A program made the translations under genes and the position numbers. Shown piece by piece: positions 27,364-35,222 of a stretch of 64,000 bases of DNA. The stretch is from the NCBI GenBank assembly GCA_947253155.1, contig CAMXYK010000004.1, positions 17,355 to 81,354 on the forward strand, read 5' to 3'. The notes beneath the pieces were generated by a model that saw only the letters and a list, made by a program, of their open reading frames with translations, made no database searches and had not been told where the DNA came from. Origin of the DNA: an uncultured Bifidobacteriaceae bacterium (GTDB taxonomy: Bacteria > Actinomycetota > Actinomycetes > Actinomycetales > Bifidobacteriaceae). The stretch's first letter is position 1. Every line of letters starts with the position of its first letter.

Positions 27364-28533
27364 ATGAGCGTGTGGGATAGCGTAATTGGGCAGACGCAAG
27401 TAGTTCAACGCTTGCGTAAAGTTGCTTGTGCGGATGCTAGTAAAATAGCGCAATCCTGGCTTATTTGCGGAGCTGCCGGATTTGGTAGTGTGCAAGTTGC
27501 TAAAGCTTTTGCTGCAGCTCTTGAAAGCCCGGATCACGGCGAGGGCAGTGGCGAAAATAGTGGCGAAAGTGGGCTTAGTAAAACTGCTCGCGAAGTTTTA
27601 GCCGGCTCGCATCCGGATGTTCACACTCTTACCACAGAAGGCATAACTCTTAGCGTTGAGGCTGTGCGCGAAGTTATTGGAATTTCTGAGCAAATGCCGA
27701 GCATAGCTCCGTGGCGAATTATTATTATTGAAGACGTTGGAAGAATGCTTGAGCGCAGCACTAACGTGTTGCTTAAGGAAATTGAAGAGCCGAGCGAGCA
27801 CACAATTTGGCTGCTTTGTGCTTCAAGCCCTCAAGACGTGTTGCCAACAATTCGCTCTCGCACGCAACTTGTGCAATTAGCTACTCCGGATGAGCAATCA
27901 ATAGCGCAATATATTGTTTCAAAAACAGGAGTTGAAAATAATCTTGCAAATCGCGCGGCTAGACTTTGCCAAGGAAATGTGGAAACTGCGCTTCTTTACG
28001 CAAGCGATGAGCGCGCTTTAAGTAGGCGAGATGAGCTGGTTGCGGGCTTGCTTCGTATGCACGATGCTGCAGACGCTATTATGCTTGCGTCAATGCTTAT
28101 TGAAGACGCAAAAGCGCAAGCAGAAGATGAAGTGCAGCGCAGCGTTGAGTCTCAACAAAATGAGTTTCGAAGAATTAACGGTTTAGCAGATTCGGACAGA
28201 GTTCCGCCAAAATTGCGCACAGCTTACAATGCGATTGGCAAAAAAGACGAAGTAAAGCGCAAAGTTACGCGCGTAAGCCGTGACGTTTTAAATCGCTCGC
28301 TGGATGCGATTAACAGCGTGTATCGTGACGTTTTAGTCGTGCTTAACAATGCTCAGAATTCTTCGCCAATAATAAATCAAGATTTTAAATCTGATATTTT
28401 GGCGTTAGCTAAGAATCTTACGGTTTCTAGCGCTCTTAATTGCGTTGACAATATTGCTACAGCTCGCAGGCGTATTGCTAGAAACGGTAACTCAACGCTT
28501 GTTTTTGAAGCGCTATTCTGCTCGCTTTTGTAG
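27364..28533 (+). CDS. holB: DNA polymerase III delta-prime subunit
   Basis: A 389-residue clamp-loader subunit. The AAA+ fold starts 'VWDSVIGQTQVVQRL' and its P-loop is degenerate ('GAAGFGSVQVAKAF'), as expected for delta-prime, which does not hydrolyse ATP. 'IIIIEDVGRMLERSTNVLLKEIEEPSEHTIWLL' and 'TIRSRTQLVQL' (sensor 1 region with SRT) are conserved. It loads the sliding clamp with DnaX and HolA. No CxxC zinc knuckle is visible in its usual place. It converges on the LacI gene, with 12 bases between the two stops. Confidence 0.9.
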   Translation: MSVWDSVIGQTQVVQRLRKVACADASKIAQSWLICGAAGFGSVQVAKAFAAALESPDHGEGSGENSGESGLSKTAREVLAGSHPDVHTLTTEGITLSVEAVREVIGISEQMPSIAPWRIIIIEDVGRMLERSTNVLLKEIEEPSEHTIWLLCASSPQDVLPTIRSRTQLVQLATPDEQSIAQYIVSKTGVENNLANRAARLCQGNVETALLYASDERALSRRDELVAGLLRMHDAADAIMLASMLIEDAKAQAEDEVQRSVESQQNEFRRINGLADSDRVPPKLRTAYNAIGKKDEVKRKVTRVSRDVLNRSLDAINSVYRDVLVVLNNAQNSSPIINQDFKSDILALAKNLTVSSALNCVDNIATARRRIARNGNSTLVFEALFCSLL

Positions 28534-28545
28534 AAATAACGTTTG

Positions 28546-29625
28546 TTATAGTCGCCACGGAAGTGACATGTCACTCGTGCCTATTCTCGGAGCGTTCGTT
28601 GACTCGCGGCGCATGATTTCCGGCCTAAATTCCATGTGCGCAGGAAGCCAATGTTGTTCGGACTTGTCAACAGTTGTTAAGCGAATCGCCTCGCGAGCAA
28701 TCTGCTGGTAAGGAGGCCTGATTGAAGAAAGCTTCGGCTCGGATATTTCTGCCTGCTTGCTATCTCCGTAACCTATTACGCGAACGTCTTGAGGAACCCT
28801 TAAAGAAAGCTCACTTAAAGCCAAAAGTGAACCCATCGCCACAGCGTCATTTGCACAAATAATCGCGTCCGGTTTGCGCGCTTGTTTAGAAGCGGAGGCA
28901 GAGAAAAGTTTCAAAGTATCCTTAAACCCACGCTGATACGTAAGCTCGCCAAAAGTCGTCCAATCTGGCTCAGAAAGTAGGCTTAAGCGGCTTGCTGCAG
29001 TTTGGAAATTTGCGAATAAGTTTGCGCTTTGTGTAGAGTTAACTTTTCCGCTTAAATAAGCAATATTGTGCGCGTCGTGATGCGAAAGATGTATTAAAGC
29101 GGCTTCCATCATGGATTCTTGATCCATGCCAACCCAGTTAATATGGAACGAAGTAGCTGTGCCGCCAATTTGCACAATCGGAAGATTATCTACGTAATTT
29201 TCAAGTATTTTTGTTAAATCAGTATTATTAGACGGCATCACAATAAGGCTGTCAACATTATGCTCAATAAGCTCTTCTATGCGCTCTTCTTGCGATTCCG
29301 CGTCTTTCCCTGTGCCAACAAGAAGTATTTTATCTATTTTCTTAGCTGCTTCATCCAGCGCAGAAAGCATATTTATTTTGAACGAATCGTCTCCGCTACT
29401 TGTGCTTATTACTACGCCTATGGTGTTTGTAGTGTCACTTCTTAATGCGCTTGCTGCGTAATTTACTGAATAATTAAGCTGTTCTGCGGCTTTTCTAACG
29501 CGTTTTGCAATATCATCATCTTTGGCTCGACGCCCAGAAAGTACGCGAGATACTGTTGCGATTGATACTTTTGCGAGAGCTGCTACATGAGTAATGGAGG
29601 CATTTTGATTAGTTTGATTTGTCAT
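28546..29625 (-). CDS. LacI-family transcriptional regulator
   Basis: A 359-residue LacI/GalR regulator. The N-terminal helix-turn-helix and hinge are 'ASITHVAALAKVSIATVSRVLSGRR' to 'NYAASALRSDTTNTIGVVI'. The periplasmic-binding-like sensor domain runs to 'RIGTSDMSLPWRL', with 'PDAIICANDAVAMGSLLAL' and 'RVIGYGDSKQAEISEPKLSSI' typical of the family. The ligand is unknown. Its gene is beside ptsH and ptsI, and three AACGTT boxes of LacI-family type lie in the ptsH-ptsI intergenic region, so I infer control of the PTS genes. Confidence 0.9.
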   Translation of the reverse strand: MTNQTNQNASITHVAALAKVSIATVSRVLSGRRAKDDDIAKRVRKAAEQLNYSVNYAASALRSDTTNTIGVVISTSSGDDSFKINMLSALDEAAKKIDKILLVGTGKDAESQEERIEELIEHNVDSLIVMPSNNTDLTKILENYVDNLPIVQIGGTATSFHINWVGMDQESMMEAALIHLSHHDAHNIAYLSGKVNSTQSANLFANFQTAASRLSLLSEPDWTTFGELTYQRGFKDTLKLFSASASKQARKPDAIICANDAVAMGSLLALSELSLRVPQDVRVIGYGDSKQAEISEPKLSSIRPPYQQIAREAIRLTTVDKSEQHWLPAHMEFRPEIMRRESTNAPRIGTSDMSLPWRL

Positions 29626-29643
29626 ATTTGCCCCCGAATAAGC

Positions 29644-29675
29644 GCGGTGCTGTAGTTATTGGTAAACAGCACCGC
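29644..29675 (-). promoter_or_regulatory. Strong inverted repeat upstream of the LacI gene
   Basis: Ten perfectly paired bases (GCGGTGCTGT / ACAGCACCGC) flank a 12-base loop, between the HPr stop and the LacI start. No T-run follows on either strand, so a simple terminator is unlikely. It could be an mRNA leader structure or an end point for the HPr transcript. Confidence 0.5.
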
Positions 29676-29744
29676 AAAGTGAATTAAAAGTAAGTATTGT
29701 TTATTTGCTCGCTTATTTATTTTATTTATTTGCTTGCTTTTATA

Positions 29745-30011
29745 TTATTCGCCTTTCGTGACTACTTCGATAAGCTTAGCTGCTACATTTTCAGCATCTT
29801 CGCCGTCGACTGTAATTGTGATTGAATCACCTTTGGTAATTCCTAATCCCATAATCGAAAGAATACTGTTTGCACTTACTGGAGCGCCTTCGCCTTTTGC
29901 GATTGTTACAGCGCAATTTGAGGCCATTGCTGCTTGAGAAAATTCCGATGCTGGACGTGCGTGAATACCAACAGGGTCTTCGATAGTAGCGGTTCGAGTT
30001 GCGATTGCCAT
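29745..30011 (-). CDS. ptsH: Phosphocarrier protein HPr
   Basis: An 88-residue HPr. The phosphorylation site is His17 in 'PVGIHARPASEF'. A serine in 'SILSIMGLGI' aligns with Ser46 of Firmicute HPr. It carries phosphate from enzyme I to enzyme IIA of the PTS. SD AAAGGAG (read on the minus strand) precedes the chosen ATG; six more codons upstream are in frame but lack an SD. It is transcribed away from ptsI, unlike the usual ptsHI operon. Confidence 0.95.
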   Translation of the reverse strand: MAIATRTATIEDPVGIHARPASEFSQAAMASNCAVTIAKGEGAPVSANSILSIMGLGITKGDSITITVDGEDAENVAAKLIEVVTKGE

Positions 30012-30175
30012 TTTTTCTCCTTTGAACATTAATTTAAATAGTAATTTAAATTTCTACTTTTATTTTACTTTTCATTAAAAGTTGCATAAAAGTCGTATAA
30101 AAGCAAACTATATTTTCTACAGTTTTTTGTTGCTATCTTTAATGTTAAGTGTAACACAATTAACCGAAAAATACA

Positions 30176-30242
30176 GAAAACGTTTTCACTTGTTGTAACA
30201 ACGTTTTTAATGGTGTATAGTTTCATTAGTAAGAAACGTTTA
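30176..30242 (+). promoter_or_regulatory. ptsI promoter with three LacI-family operator-like boxes
   Basis: A promoter TTGTAA (30193-30198), 17-base spacer, TATAGT (30216-30221) drives ptsI. Three AACGTT boxes surround it: the palindrome GAAAACGTTTTC at 30176-30187, AACGTTT at 30200-30206 inside the spacer, and AAACGTTTA at 30234-30242 near the start site. The central CG with A/T arms matches LacI-family or cre-type operators. The divergent ptsH promoter would lie in the same 280-base region. Confidence 0.6.
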
Positions 30243-30311
30243 CCTACAAGAAATGCTTCTGCGACGTTGCGGCTTTGGTAAAGATTTTTAAACCTAAAGG
30301 AGGGTTTAAGT

Positions 30312-31970
30312 ATGGTAATCACTGGTGTTGGTATTGGTCGTTCAATGGCATCCGGTGAAGTATTGTGCATGGCACCTGCTTTGCGTGAACCAGAAGACGT
30401 GGCTCGTCCTGAAGCAATATCAATTGAAGATGCTAAAACTTCAGTACAAAACGCTCTAAATGCGGTAAATAAAGATTTAAATCAACGCGCGGAAGCTGCT
30501 CTTAAAGCAACGGATGAAGGAACCAAAAAGGCGGCACCAATTATGCAAGCTCTTGCACAAATGGCGTCGGATCCTGCATTAATAAGCGCAATTGAAGCTG
30601 GAATTTCTGCCGGAAAAACGGCTGAGCGTGCTACTTGGGAAGGATTTGCGCAATTTGAAGATATGTTGCGTAATCTTGGCGGCTATATGGCTGAGCGAGC
30701 AGGAGATTTGCACGATGTTGGCCAGCGCGTTATTGCGTCTTTGCTTGGTGTTGAAGCTCCAGGCGTGCCAGAAAGCGATTCGCCTTTTGTGCTTGTTGCT
30801 AAGGATCTTTCGCCTGCGGATACTGCTTCGCTTGATTTAAGTAAGGTTCAGGCAATCGTCACAATCGACGGCGGTCCTACAAGCCACACGGCTATTCTTG
30901 CGCGCGCTCGCGGAATTGTTGCGGTTGTTGGCGCGCACGATGCTTCTCAATTAAAGAACCATCAAATGGTTGTAGTAGACGCCGCTAATAATCAGGTTAT
31001 AAGCGATCCTAGCGAAGAAGAAATTGAGCGTGTTAAAAAGTCTCGCGAACGTTTAAGCCGCGCGCGTGAATTGCGCGGATTGCTTGGCGGAACTGAAGAT
31101 GGTCACATGATTCCGCTTTTGGCTAATGTTGGAAAGCCTTCAGATGCTCAAATTGCGCACGAATATGGTGCGGAAGGCGTCGGCTTATTCCGCACTGAAT
31201 TCCTGTTTATTGGTAACGAGAAACCGCCTAGCGTAGAAGAGCAAACGGAAGCCTACACAAAGCTTTTATCCCAATTTGAAGGCAAGAAAGTTGTTATTCG
31301 TTTGCTTGATGCCGGCGCAGATAAGCCTTTGCCATTCTTAACTCCAGAAGATGAGCCAAATCCTGCGTTAGGACTTCGCGGTTTGCGCACATTAAGGCAG
31401 CATATGGATGTTTTAGATGGCCAGCTTGAGGCTTTGGCTCGCGCTGATGCTGCAACTAACGCAGATTTGTGGGTAATGGCTCCAATGGTTGCGGATGAGC
31501 ACGAAGCAGCGTATTTTGTAAAGCTTGGCAAATCTAAAGGGCTTAAGAAGGTCGGCGTTATGGCTGAGGTGCCTTCTATTGCTCTGGTTGCAGATGAAGT
31601 AGCTCAAGTTGCTGATTTTGTGTCTATTGGAACGAATGATTTGACGCAATACACTCTTGCGGCAGACAGAACCCTCGGCTCTGTTTCCAACTACCAAACT
31701 GCATGGCATCCTGCTGTGTTGCGTGCAATCAAAATGATTGCGGACGCTGGTAACGCACATGGAATGCCAGTTGGAGTGTGTGGAGAAGCTGCAGCGGATC
31801 CAGACTTAGCGATTGTTCTTGTGGGTCTTGGCGTTAACTCGCTTTCTATGACTCCGGTTGCTTTGGACGAAGTTCGTGCGGAGCTTATGCAAACCACATT
31901 CGCTCAAGCTCAGGCTAAAGCTCGCGAGGCTTTAGCTGGAAAGTTCTATCACTCAATTATGCAGGATTAA
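30312..31970 (+). CDS. ptsI: PTS enzyme I (phosphoenolpyruvate-protein phosphotransferase)
   Basis: A 552-residue enzyme I. The phosphorylated histidine is His192 in 'GGPTSHTAILARA'. The PEP-binding domain has 'GAEGVGLFRTEFLF', 'GLRGLR', 'MAPMVADEHEAAYF', 'SIGTNDLTQYTLAADR' and the catalytic-cysteine region 'GMPVGVCGEAAADP'. It starts the phosphate relay PEP to EI to HPr to EII. SD AAAGGAGGG precedes the ATG. A 107-base A-rich gap with repeated 'AAATCGTAAATA' units separates it from the ascorbate-type IIA gene. Confidence 0.97.
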   Translation: MVITGVGIGRSMASGEVLCMAPALREPEDVARPEAISIEDAKTSVQNALNAVNKDLNQRAEAALKATDEGTKKAAPIMQALAQMASDPALISAIEAGISAGKTAERATWEGFAQFEDMLRNLGGYMAERAGDLHDVGQRVIASLLGVEAPGVPESDSPFVLVAKDLSPADTASLDLSKVQAIVTIDGGPTSHTAILARARGIVAVVGAHDASQLKNHQMVVVDAANNQVISDPSEEEIERVKKSRERLSRARELRGLLGGTEDGHMIPLLANVGKPSDAQIAHEYGAEGVGLFRTEFLFIGNEKPPSVEEQTEAYTKLLSQFEGKKVVIRLLDAGADKPLPFLTPEDEPNPALGLRGLRTLRQHMDVLDGQLEALARADAATNADLWVMAPMVADEHEAAYFVKLGKSKGLKKVGVMAEVPSIALVADEVAQVADFVSIGTNDLTQYTLAADRTLGSVSNYQTAWHPAVLRAIKMIADAGNAHGMPVGVCGEAAADPDLAIVLVGLGVNSLSMTPVALDEVRAELMQTTFAQAQAKAREALAGKFYHSIMQD

Positions 31971-31979
31971 CAAAAACGG

Positions 31980-32062
31980 GAGTAACAAAATCGTAAATAA
32001 AAATCGTAAATAAAAAATAAAAATCGCAAATAAAAAATCGTAAGTAAAAAATTAAAAATAAT
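31980..32062 (+). repeat. A-rich short tandem repeats between ptsI and the IIA gene
   Basis: Four or five degenerate copies of an 'AAATCGTAAATAA'-like unit. No terminator hairpin is visible, so ptsI and the IIA/IIB/IIC genes may be one transcript. Confidence 0.5.
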
Positions 32063-32077
32063 CAGAAAAGAGAAAAT

Positions 32078-32527
32078 ATGAGCGCTGATATTGACGAGCT
32101 TCTTCCGGATGCTGCAGTTAATCTTGACGTTGCGGCTAAGGATTGGCGCGATGCGATTCGTCTTGCGGGCGATGCTTTGCGAGAAGCTGGCTTTATAACG
32201 GACGAATACACGGATCAAATGATTGAAACCGTTGAAAAAATGGGTCCGTATATTGTTATTGCTCCAGGCTTGGCTTTGGCTCATTCGAGGCCATCTGCAG
32301 CAGTTCTTAAAAGCGGTTTAAGCTGGGTTCGTTTAAGCACGCCTGTTGAATTCGGAAATGCAGCAAACGATCCAGTTTCTTTAGTCATTGGTCTTGCAGG
32401 TCATGATGAAAGCGAGCATATTGGGGTTATGGCCGCAGTTGCTGCAGCTTTGTCTAACTCTGTAAAAACTAAAGAACTTGCGCAAGCAAAGACTGCGGAA
32501 GAAATTCGCGCAATTCTTAAAAGTTAG
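32078..32527 (+). CDS. ulaC: Ascorbate-type PTS enzyme IIA
   Basis: A 149-residue IIA protein of the mannitol/fructose fold. The phosphorylated histidine is His69 in 'APGLALAHSRP', which is characteristic of the L-ascorbate (UlaC/SgaA) branch. It receives phosphate from HPr and passes it to IIB. SD AGAAAAG is close to the ATG. It is the first of three EII genes in the order IIA-IIB-IIC. Confidence 0.88.
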   Translation: MSADIDELLPDAAVNLDVAAKDWRDAIRLAGDALREAGFITDEYTDQMIETVEKMGPYIVIAPGLALAHSRPSAAVLKSGLSWVRLSTPVEFGNAANDPVSLVIGLAGHDESEHIGVMAAVAAALSNSVKTKELAQAKTAEEIRAILKS

Positions 32528-32584
32528 ACACAAAACAGCAAAATTTGTAAAATTAAAAATGATAACTCAACGAAAGAGGCTATT

Positions 32585-32854
32585 ATGAATATTCTGTGCG
32601 TTTGCGGAAATGGCATTGGCACGTCTGTACTGCTCAAAATCAATGTTGAGGCTGCAGCAGCAGACCTTGGTCTTGATGTTACGGTTACTACTTCCGACGC
32701 TGGAAGTGCAAAAGGTACCGCTAATATGAACGACCTTGTGCTCACATCTCCTCAGCTCGCTCCTGAGCTTGAGGGCACTACCACTCCTGTAGAAACAATC
32801 GAAAATTTCATGGATGTTGAAGAGGTGAAGAGCGTACTTGAGCGTTACGCATAG
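32585..32854 (+). CDS. ulaB: Ascorbate-type PTS enzyme IIB
   Basis: An 89-residue IIB protein. The N-terminal 'MNILCVCGNGIGTSVLLKI' carries the phosphorylated cysteine (probably Cys7) in the CxxGxGTS phosphate loop of the lactose/ascorbate IIB superfamily. It phosphorylates the incoming sugar bound to IIC. SD GAAAGAGG precedes the start. Confidence 0.9.
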   Translation: MNILCVCGNGIGTSVLLKINVEAAAADLGLDVTVTTSDAGSAKGTANMNDLVLTSPQLAPELEGTTTPVETIENFMDVEEVKSVLERYA

Positions 32855-32923
32855 TGACTACTACGCATAACGATTACTCATCGCATTTGCTTTTCTCCGG
32901 GAAATAAAAAGAAGGGAATAAAA

Positions 32924-34465
32924 ATGAACATCGTAGTTCAGGTTTTAAATTTCATAAGTCAGCAGATTTTGAATGTGCCGGCTTATTTGATTGGTATTAT
33001 TGCGGCAATTGGCCTTATTGCGCTCAAGCGTAGTGCAGGACAGGTTATTGCTGGCGGCTTGAAGGCTGCTATGGGTTACCTTATTTTGGGTGCTGGTGCT
33101 GGCGTTGTGGTCGGCGCTCTTGCTCCGTTTGGTGACTTGGTTTTGAAGTCGACTGGCGCTCACGGCGTTGTGCCTACAAATGAGGTTATTACAGCTCAGG
33201 CAGCAGGCCAGTACGGTGCTACTTCCGCATACATTATTGTGCTTAGCTTCGTGCTTATGCTTCTTGCTGCACGCTTTACTCCGCTGAAGTACATCTTCTT
33301 GACTGGCCACCACATGGTGTTCATGTCTATGTTGCTTGCTTTGGTGCTTTCTGTTGGCTTCGGTGCAGGTAACCAGCTTCTTATTGTTATTGTTGGCTCC
33401 ATTATTATGGCTACGGTTATGGTTGTTTTGCCAGCTTTTGCTCAGCCATTCATGAACCGCATTACCGGAAGCGATAAGCTTTCGATTGGCCACTTTAACT
33501 CTTTGAGCTACATTGTTTCTGGCGCTGTTGGTGCAGCTGTTGGTAAGAAGTCGAAGTCCACTGAAGACATCAACTTCCCTAAGGGCTTGAGCTTCTTGCG
33601 TGATTCCATGGTTTCCACCACTTTGTTGATGGTTGTGCTTTATCTTGTGTTCGCAGTGTGGGCTTCTATTGTGTTGCCAGCAAAGGAACTCTTCAAGATT
33701 TTCGCATCTAACCCTACTGATTACAGCGCATTCTACATGGCTGCTTTTGCTCAGGCTTTGCAGTTTGGCATTGGCGTTAGCGTCATCCTTTACGGCGTTC
33801 GTATTATCTTGGGCGAGCTGGTTCCTGCATTCCAGGGCATTGCTAACAAGGTTGTGCCAGGCGCACGCCCAGCATTGGATATTCCAATCGTGTTCCCATA
33901 CGGTGCTAATGCTTCCCTCATTGGCTTCTTGGCTTCCTTCGTTGGTGGTCTTGTAGCTCTTGGTCTGATTGCAGTGTGGATGGGACCTGCTTGGGGCTTG
34001 GCTTTGATTCTTCCTGGCATGGTGCCTCACTTCTTCGATGGCGGCGGTGCTGGCGTATTTGGTAACGCAACCGGCGGTCGTCGTGGTGCTATTCTTGGCG
34101 GCTTTATCAACGGTTTGATTATTACATTCCTCCCAGCAGTATTGCTTACTGTTATGGGCTCCTTCGGTTTGGCAAACTCCACCTTCGGTGATGCTGACTT
34201 CGGTTGGGTTGGTACTGTTGTTGGTAACTTCGCTCACCTTGGTGCAGGCGTTGGTGCTGTGAGCTTGATTGTTTTTGCTGTTATTCTCTTCGGCTTGGCT
34301 TGGGTATGGCAGGTTAAGGTTGTTAACACCGGCTGGCTTCCTGCAGTAAAGCATGCTGAGTTCATTGAAGGCATTAAGGAACAAGAGCGCGCTGCTAAGA
34401 AAGCAGCTATGGCAGCTAAGGCAGCTAAGGCTGCTGAAGCTCACGAGGAGGCCGCAGAAAAGTAA
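32924..34465 (+). CDS. ulaA: Ascorbate-type PTS enzyme IIC permease
   Basis: A 513-residue membrane protein with about 11-12 helices. It matches the UlaA/SgaT family: 'VPAYLIGIIAAIGLIALKR', 'GAGAGVVVGAL', 'FLTGHHMVFMS', 'FNSLSYIVSGAVG', 'PHFFDGGGAGVFGNATGGRRGAILGGF'. The C-terminal ~30 residues are Ala/Lys/Glu-rich. It would move L-ascorbate or a related sugar acid into the cell with IIA and IIB. The ascorbate-6-phosphate catabolic genes (ulaG, ulaD, ulaE, ulaF) are not nearby, so the true substrate is uncertain. Confidence 0.92.
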   Translation: MNIVVQVLNFISQQILNVPAYLIGIIAAIGLIALKRSAGQVIAGGLKAAMGYLILGAGAGVVVGALAPFGDLVLKSTGAHGVVPTNEVITAQAAGQYGATSAYIIVLSFVLMLLAARFTPLKYIFLTGHHMVFMSMLLALVLSVGFGAGNQLLIVIVGSIIMATVMVVLPAFAQPFMNRITGSDKLSIGHFNSLSYIVSGAVGAAVGKKSKSTEDINFPKGLSFLRDSMVSTTLLMVVLYLVFAVWASIVLPAKELFKIFASNPTDYSAFYMAAFAQALQFGIGVSVILYGVRIILGELVPAFQGIANKVVPGARPALDIPIVFPYGANASLIGFLASFVGGLVALGLIAVWMGPAWGLALILPGMVPHFFDGGGAGVFGNATGGRRGAILGGFINGLIITFLPAVLLTVMGSFGLANSTFGDADFGWVGTVVGNFAHLGAGVGAVSLIVFAVILFGLAWVWQVKVVNTGWLPAVKHAEFIEGIKEQERAAKKAAMAAKAAKAAEAHEEAAEK

Positions 34466-34498
34466 AAATCTAGTATAAAATCTCCATTTTCTAAATCA

Positions 34499-34537
34499 GT
34501 GCGCCCGGTTATTTATATAGCTGGGCGCACGTTTTTA
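34499..34537 (+). terminator. Rho-independent terminator after ulaA
   Basis: GTGCGCCCGG (34499-34508) pairs with CTGGGCGCAC (34521-34530), with one mismatched base pair and a 12-base loop, followed by GTTTTTATT. Confidence 0.88.
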
Positions 34538-34560
34538 TTAATCTCGTTTTATTAGCACAG

Positions 34561-34589
34561 TTGATTAGTGCTGTGTAATGGTAGATACT
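34561..34589 (+). promoter_or_regulatory. Promoter placing the PEBP mRNA start at its ATG
   Basis: TTGATT (34561-34566), 17 bases, GATACT (34584-34589). The expected start site is about 34595-34597, at the ATG at 34596, and there is no SD. The transcript is probably leaderless. Confidence 0.5.
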
Positions 34590-34595
34590 TAAATT

Positions 34596-35147
34596 ATGAA
34601 TATTTCAACAGATTTCACAATTATTCCGGACGATTATTCTAAAGCTGCACCGTCGCAGAATAAAATTAACGGAGTTCCAGTAGTTTCGTTTCCTTTTTAC
34701 ATTGATAATATGCCATCTTTTGTGCACTACTTGCATTGGCGACTTGTTGACGATGACGCAATACCGGTATGTGGTTTTGAGTGGATTCATTGGACGGTTG
34801 CGAACGTTCCAGTAGAAGCGTTAATGTTTGATTTTAACGATTCTCACGCTTTGCAAATTCCGGCAGATTTTTCGCGACAAATGCCTTCGATGATTCCAGA
34901 AGCAGTTCAAGGGCGCAATTCGCAAGCAAGTAGATTTGTTGGTTGCGAAGATCCGGCAGTTACTATGCGCTATAACGGGCCGCAGCCTCCGGATAAAGAT
35001 CACGAATACATGTTTGAAGTTTTTGGAACGCAAGATCCACTTCCAAATCTTCAGCAAGGATTCTATATGAACGAATTATTGCGTGAAGTGCGCAAATGCA
35101 CTTCCGGCGTAGACGCAGGCGGAATATTCTTAACCGGTCGCGCCTAA
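34596..35147 (+). CDS. YbhB/YbcL-family PEBP-like protein
   Basis: A 183-residue protein of the phosphatidylethanolamine-binding protein superfamily. The ligand-pocket motifs are in the expected order: 'SFPFYIDNMPSFVHYLHW', 'WIHWTVANVPVEALMFDFN' (the usual DPDAP-like region is altered), 'FVGCEDPAVTMRYNGPQPPDKDHEYMFEVFGTQDPL' (the DPxxxHxYxFxxxAL region) and the C-terminal helix 'GFYMNELLREVRK'. The cellular role of bacterial members is unknown. It stands alone between two terminator-bounded units. Confidence 0.85.
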   Translation: MNISTDFTIIPDDYSKAAPSQNKINGVPVVSFPFYIDNMPSFVHYLHWRLVDDDAIPVCGFEWIHWTVANVPVEALMFDFNDSHALQIPADFSRQMPSMIPEAVQGRNSQASRFVGCEDPAVTMRYNGPQPPDKDHEYMFEVFGTQDPLPNLQQGFYMNELLREVRKCTSGVDAGGIFLTGRA

Positions 35148-35222
35148 TTTAAGTAACTAGCGATAGAATCAATCAGGAATAAAAATTAGTAAAATATTAA
35201 AACTCACAAATGGGGGATGCTT

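Noticed and set aside
32945..34444. 499-residue open frame antisense to ulaA
   Set aside because: It is covered by a clear UlaA-family protein on the other strand, and its translation has no recognisable domain.
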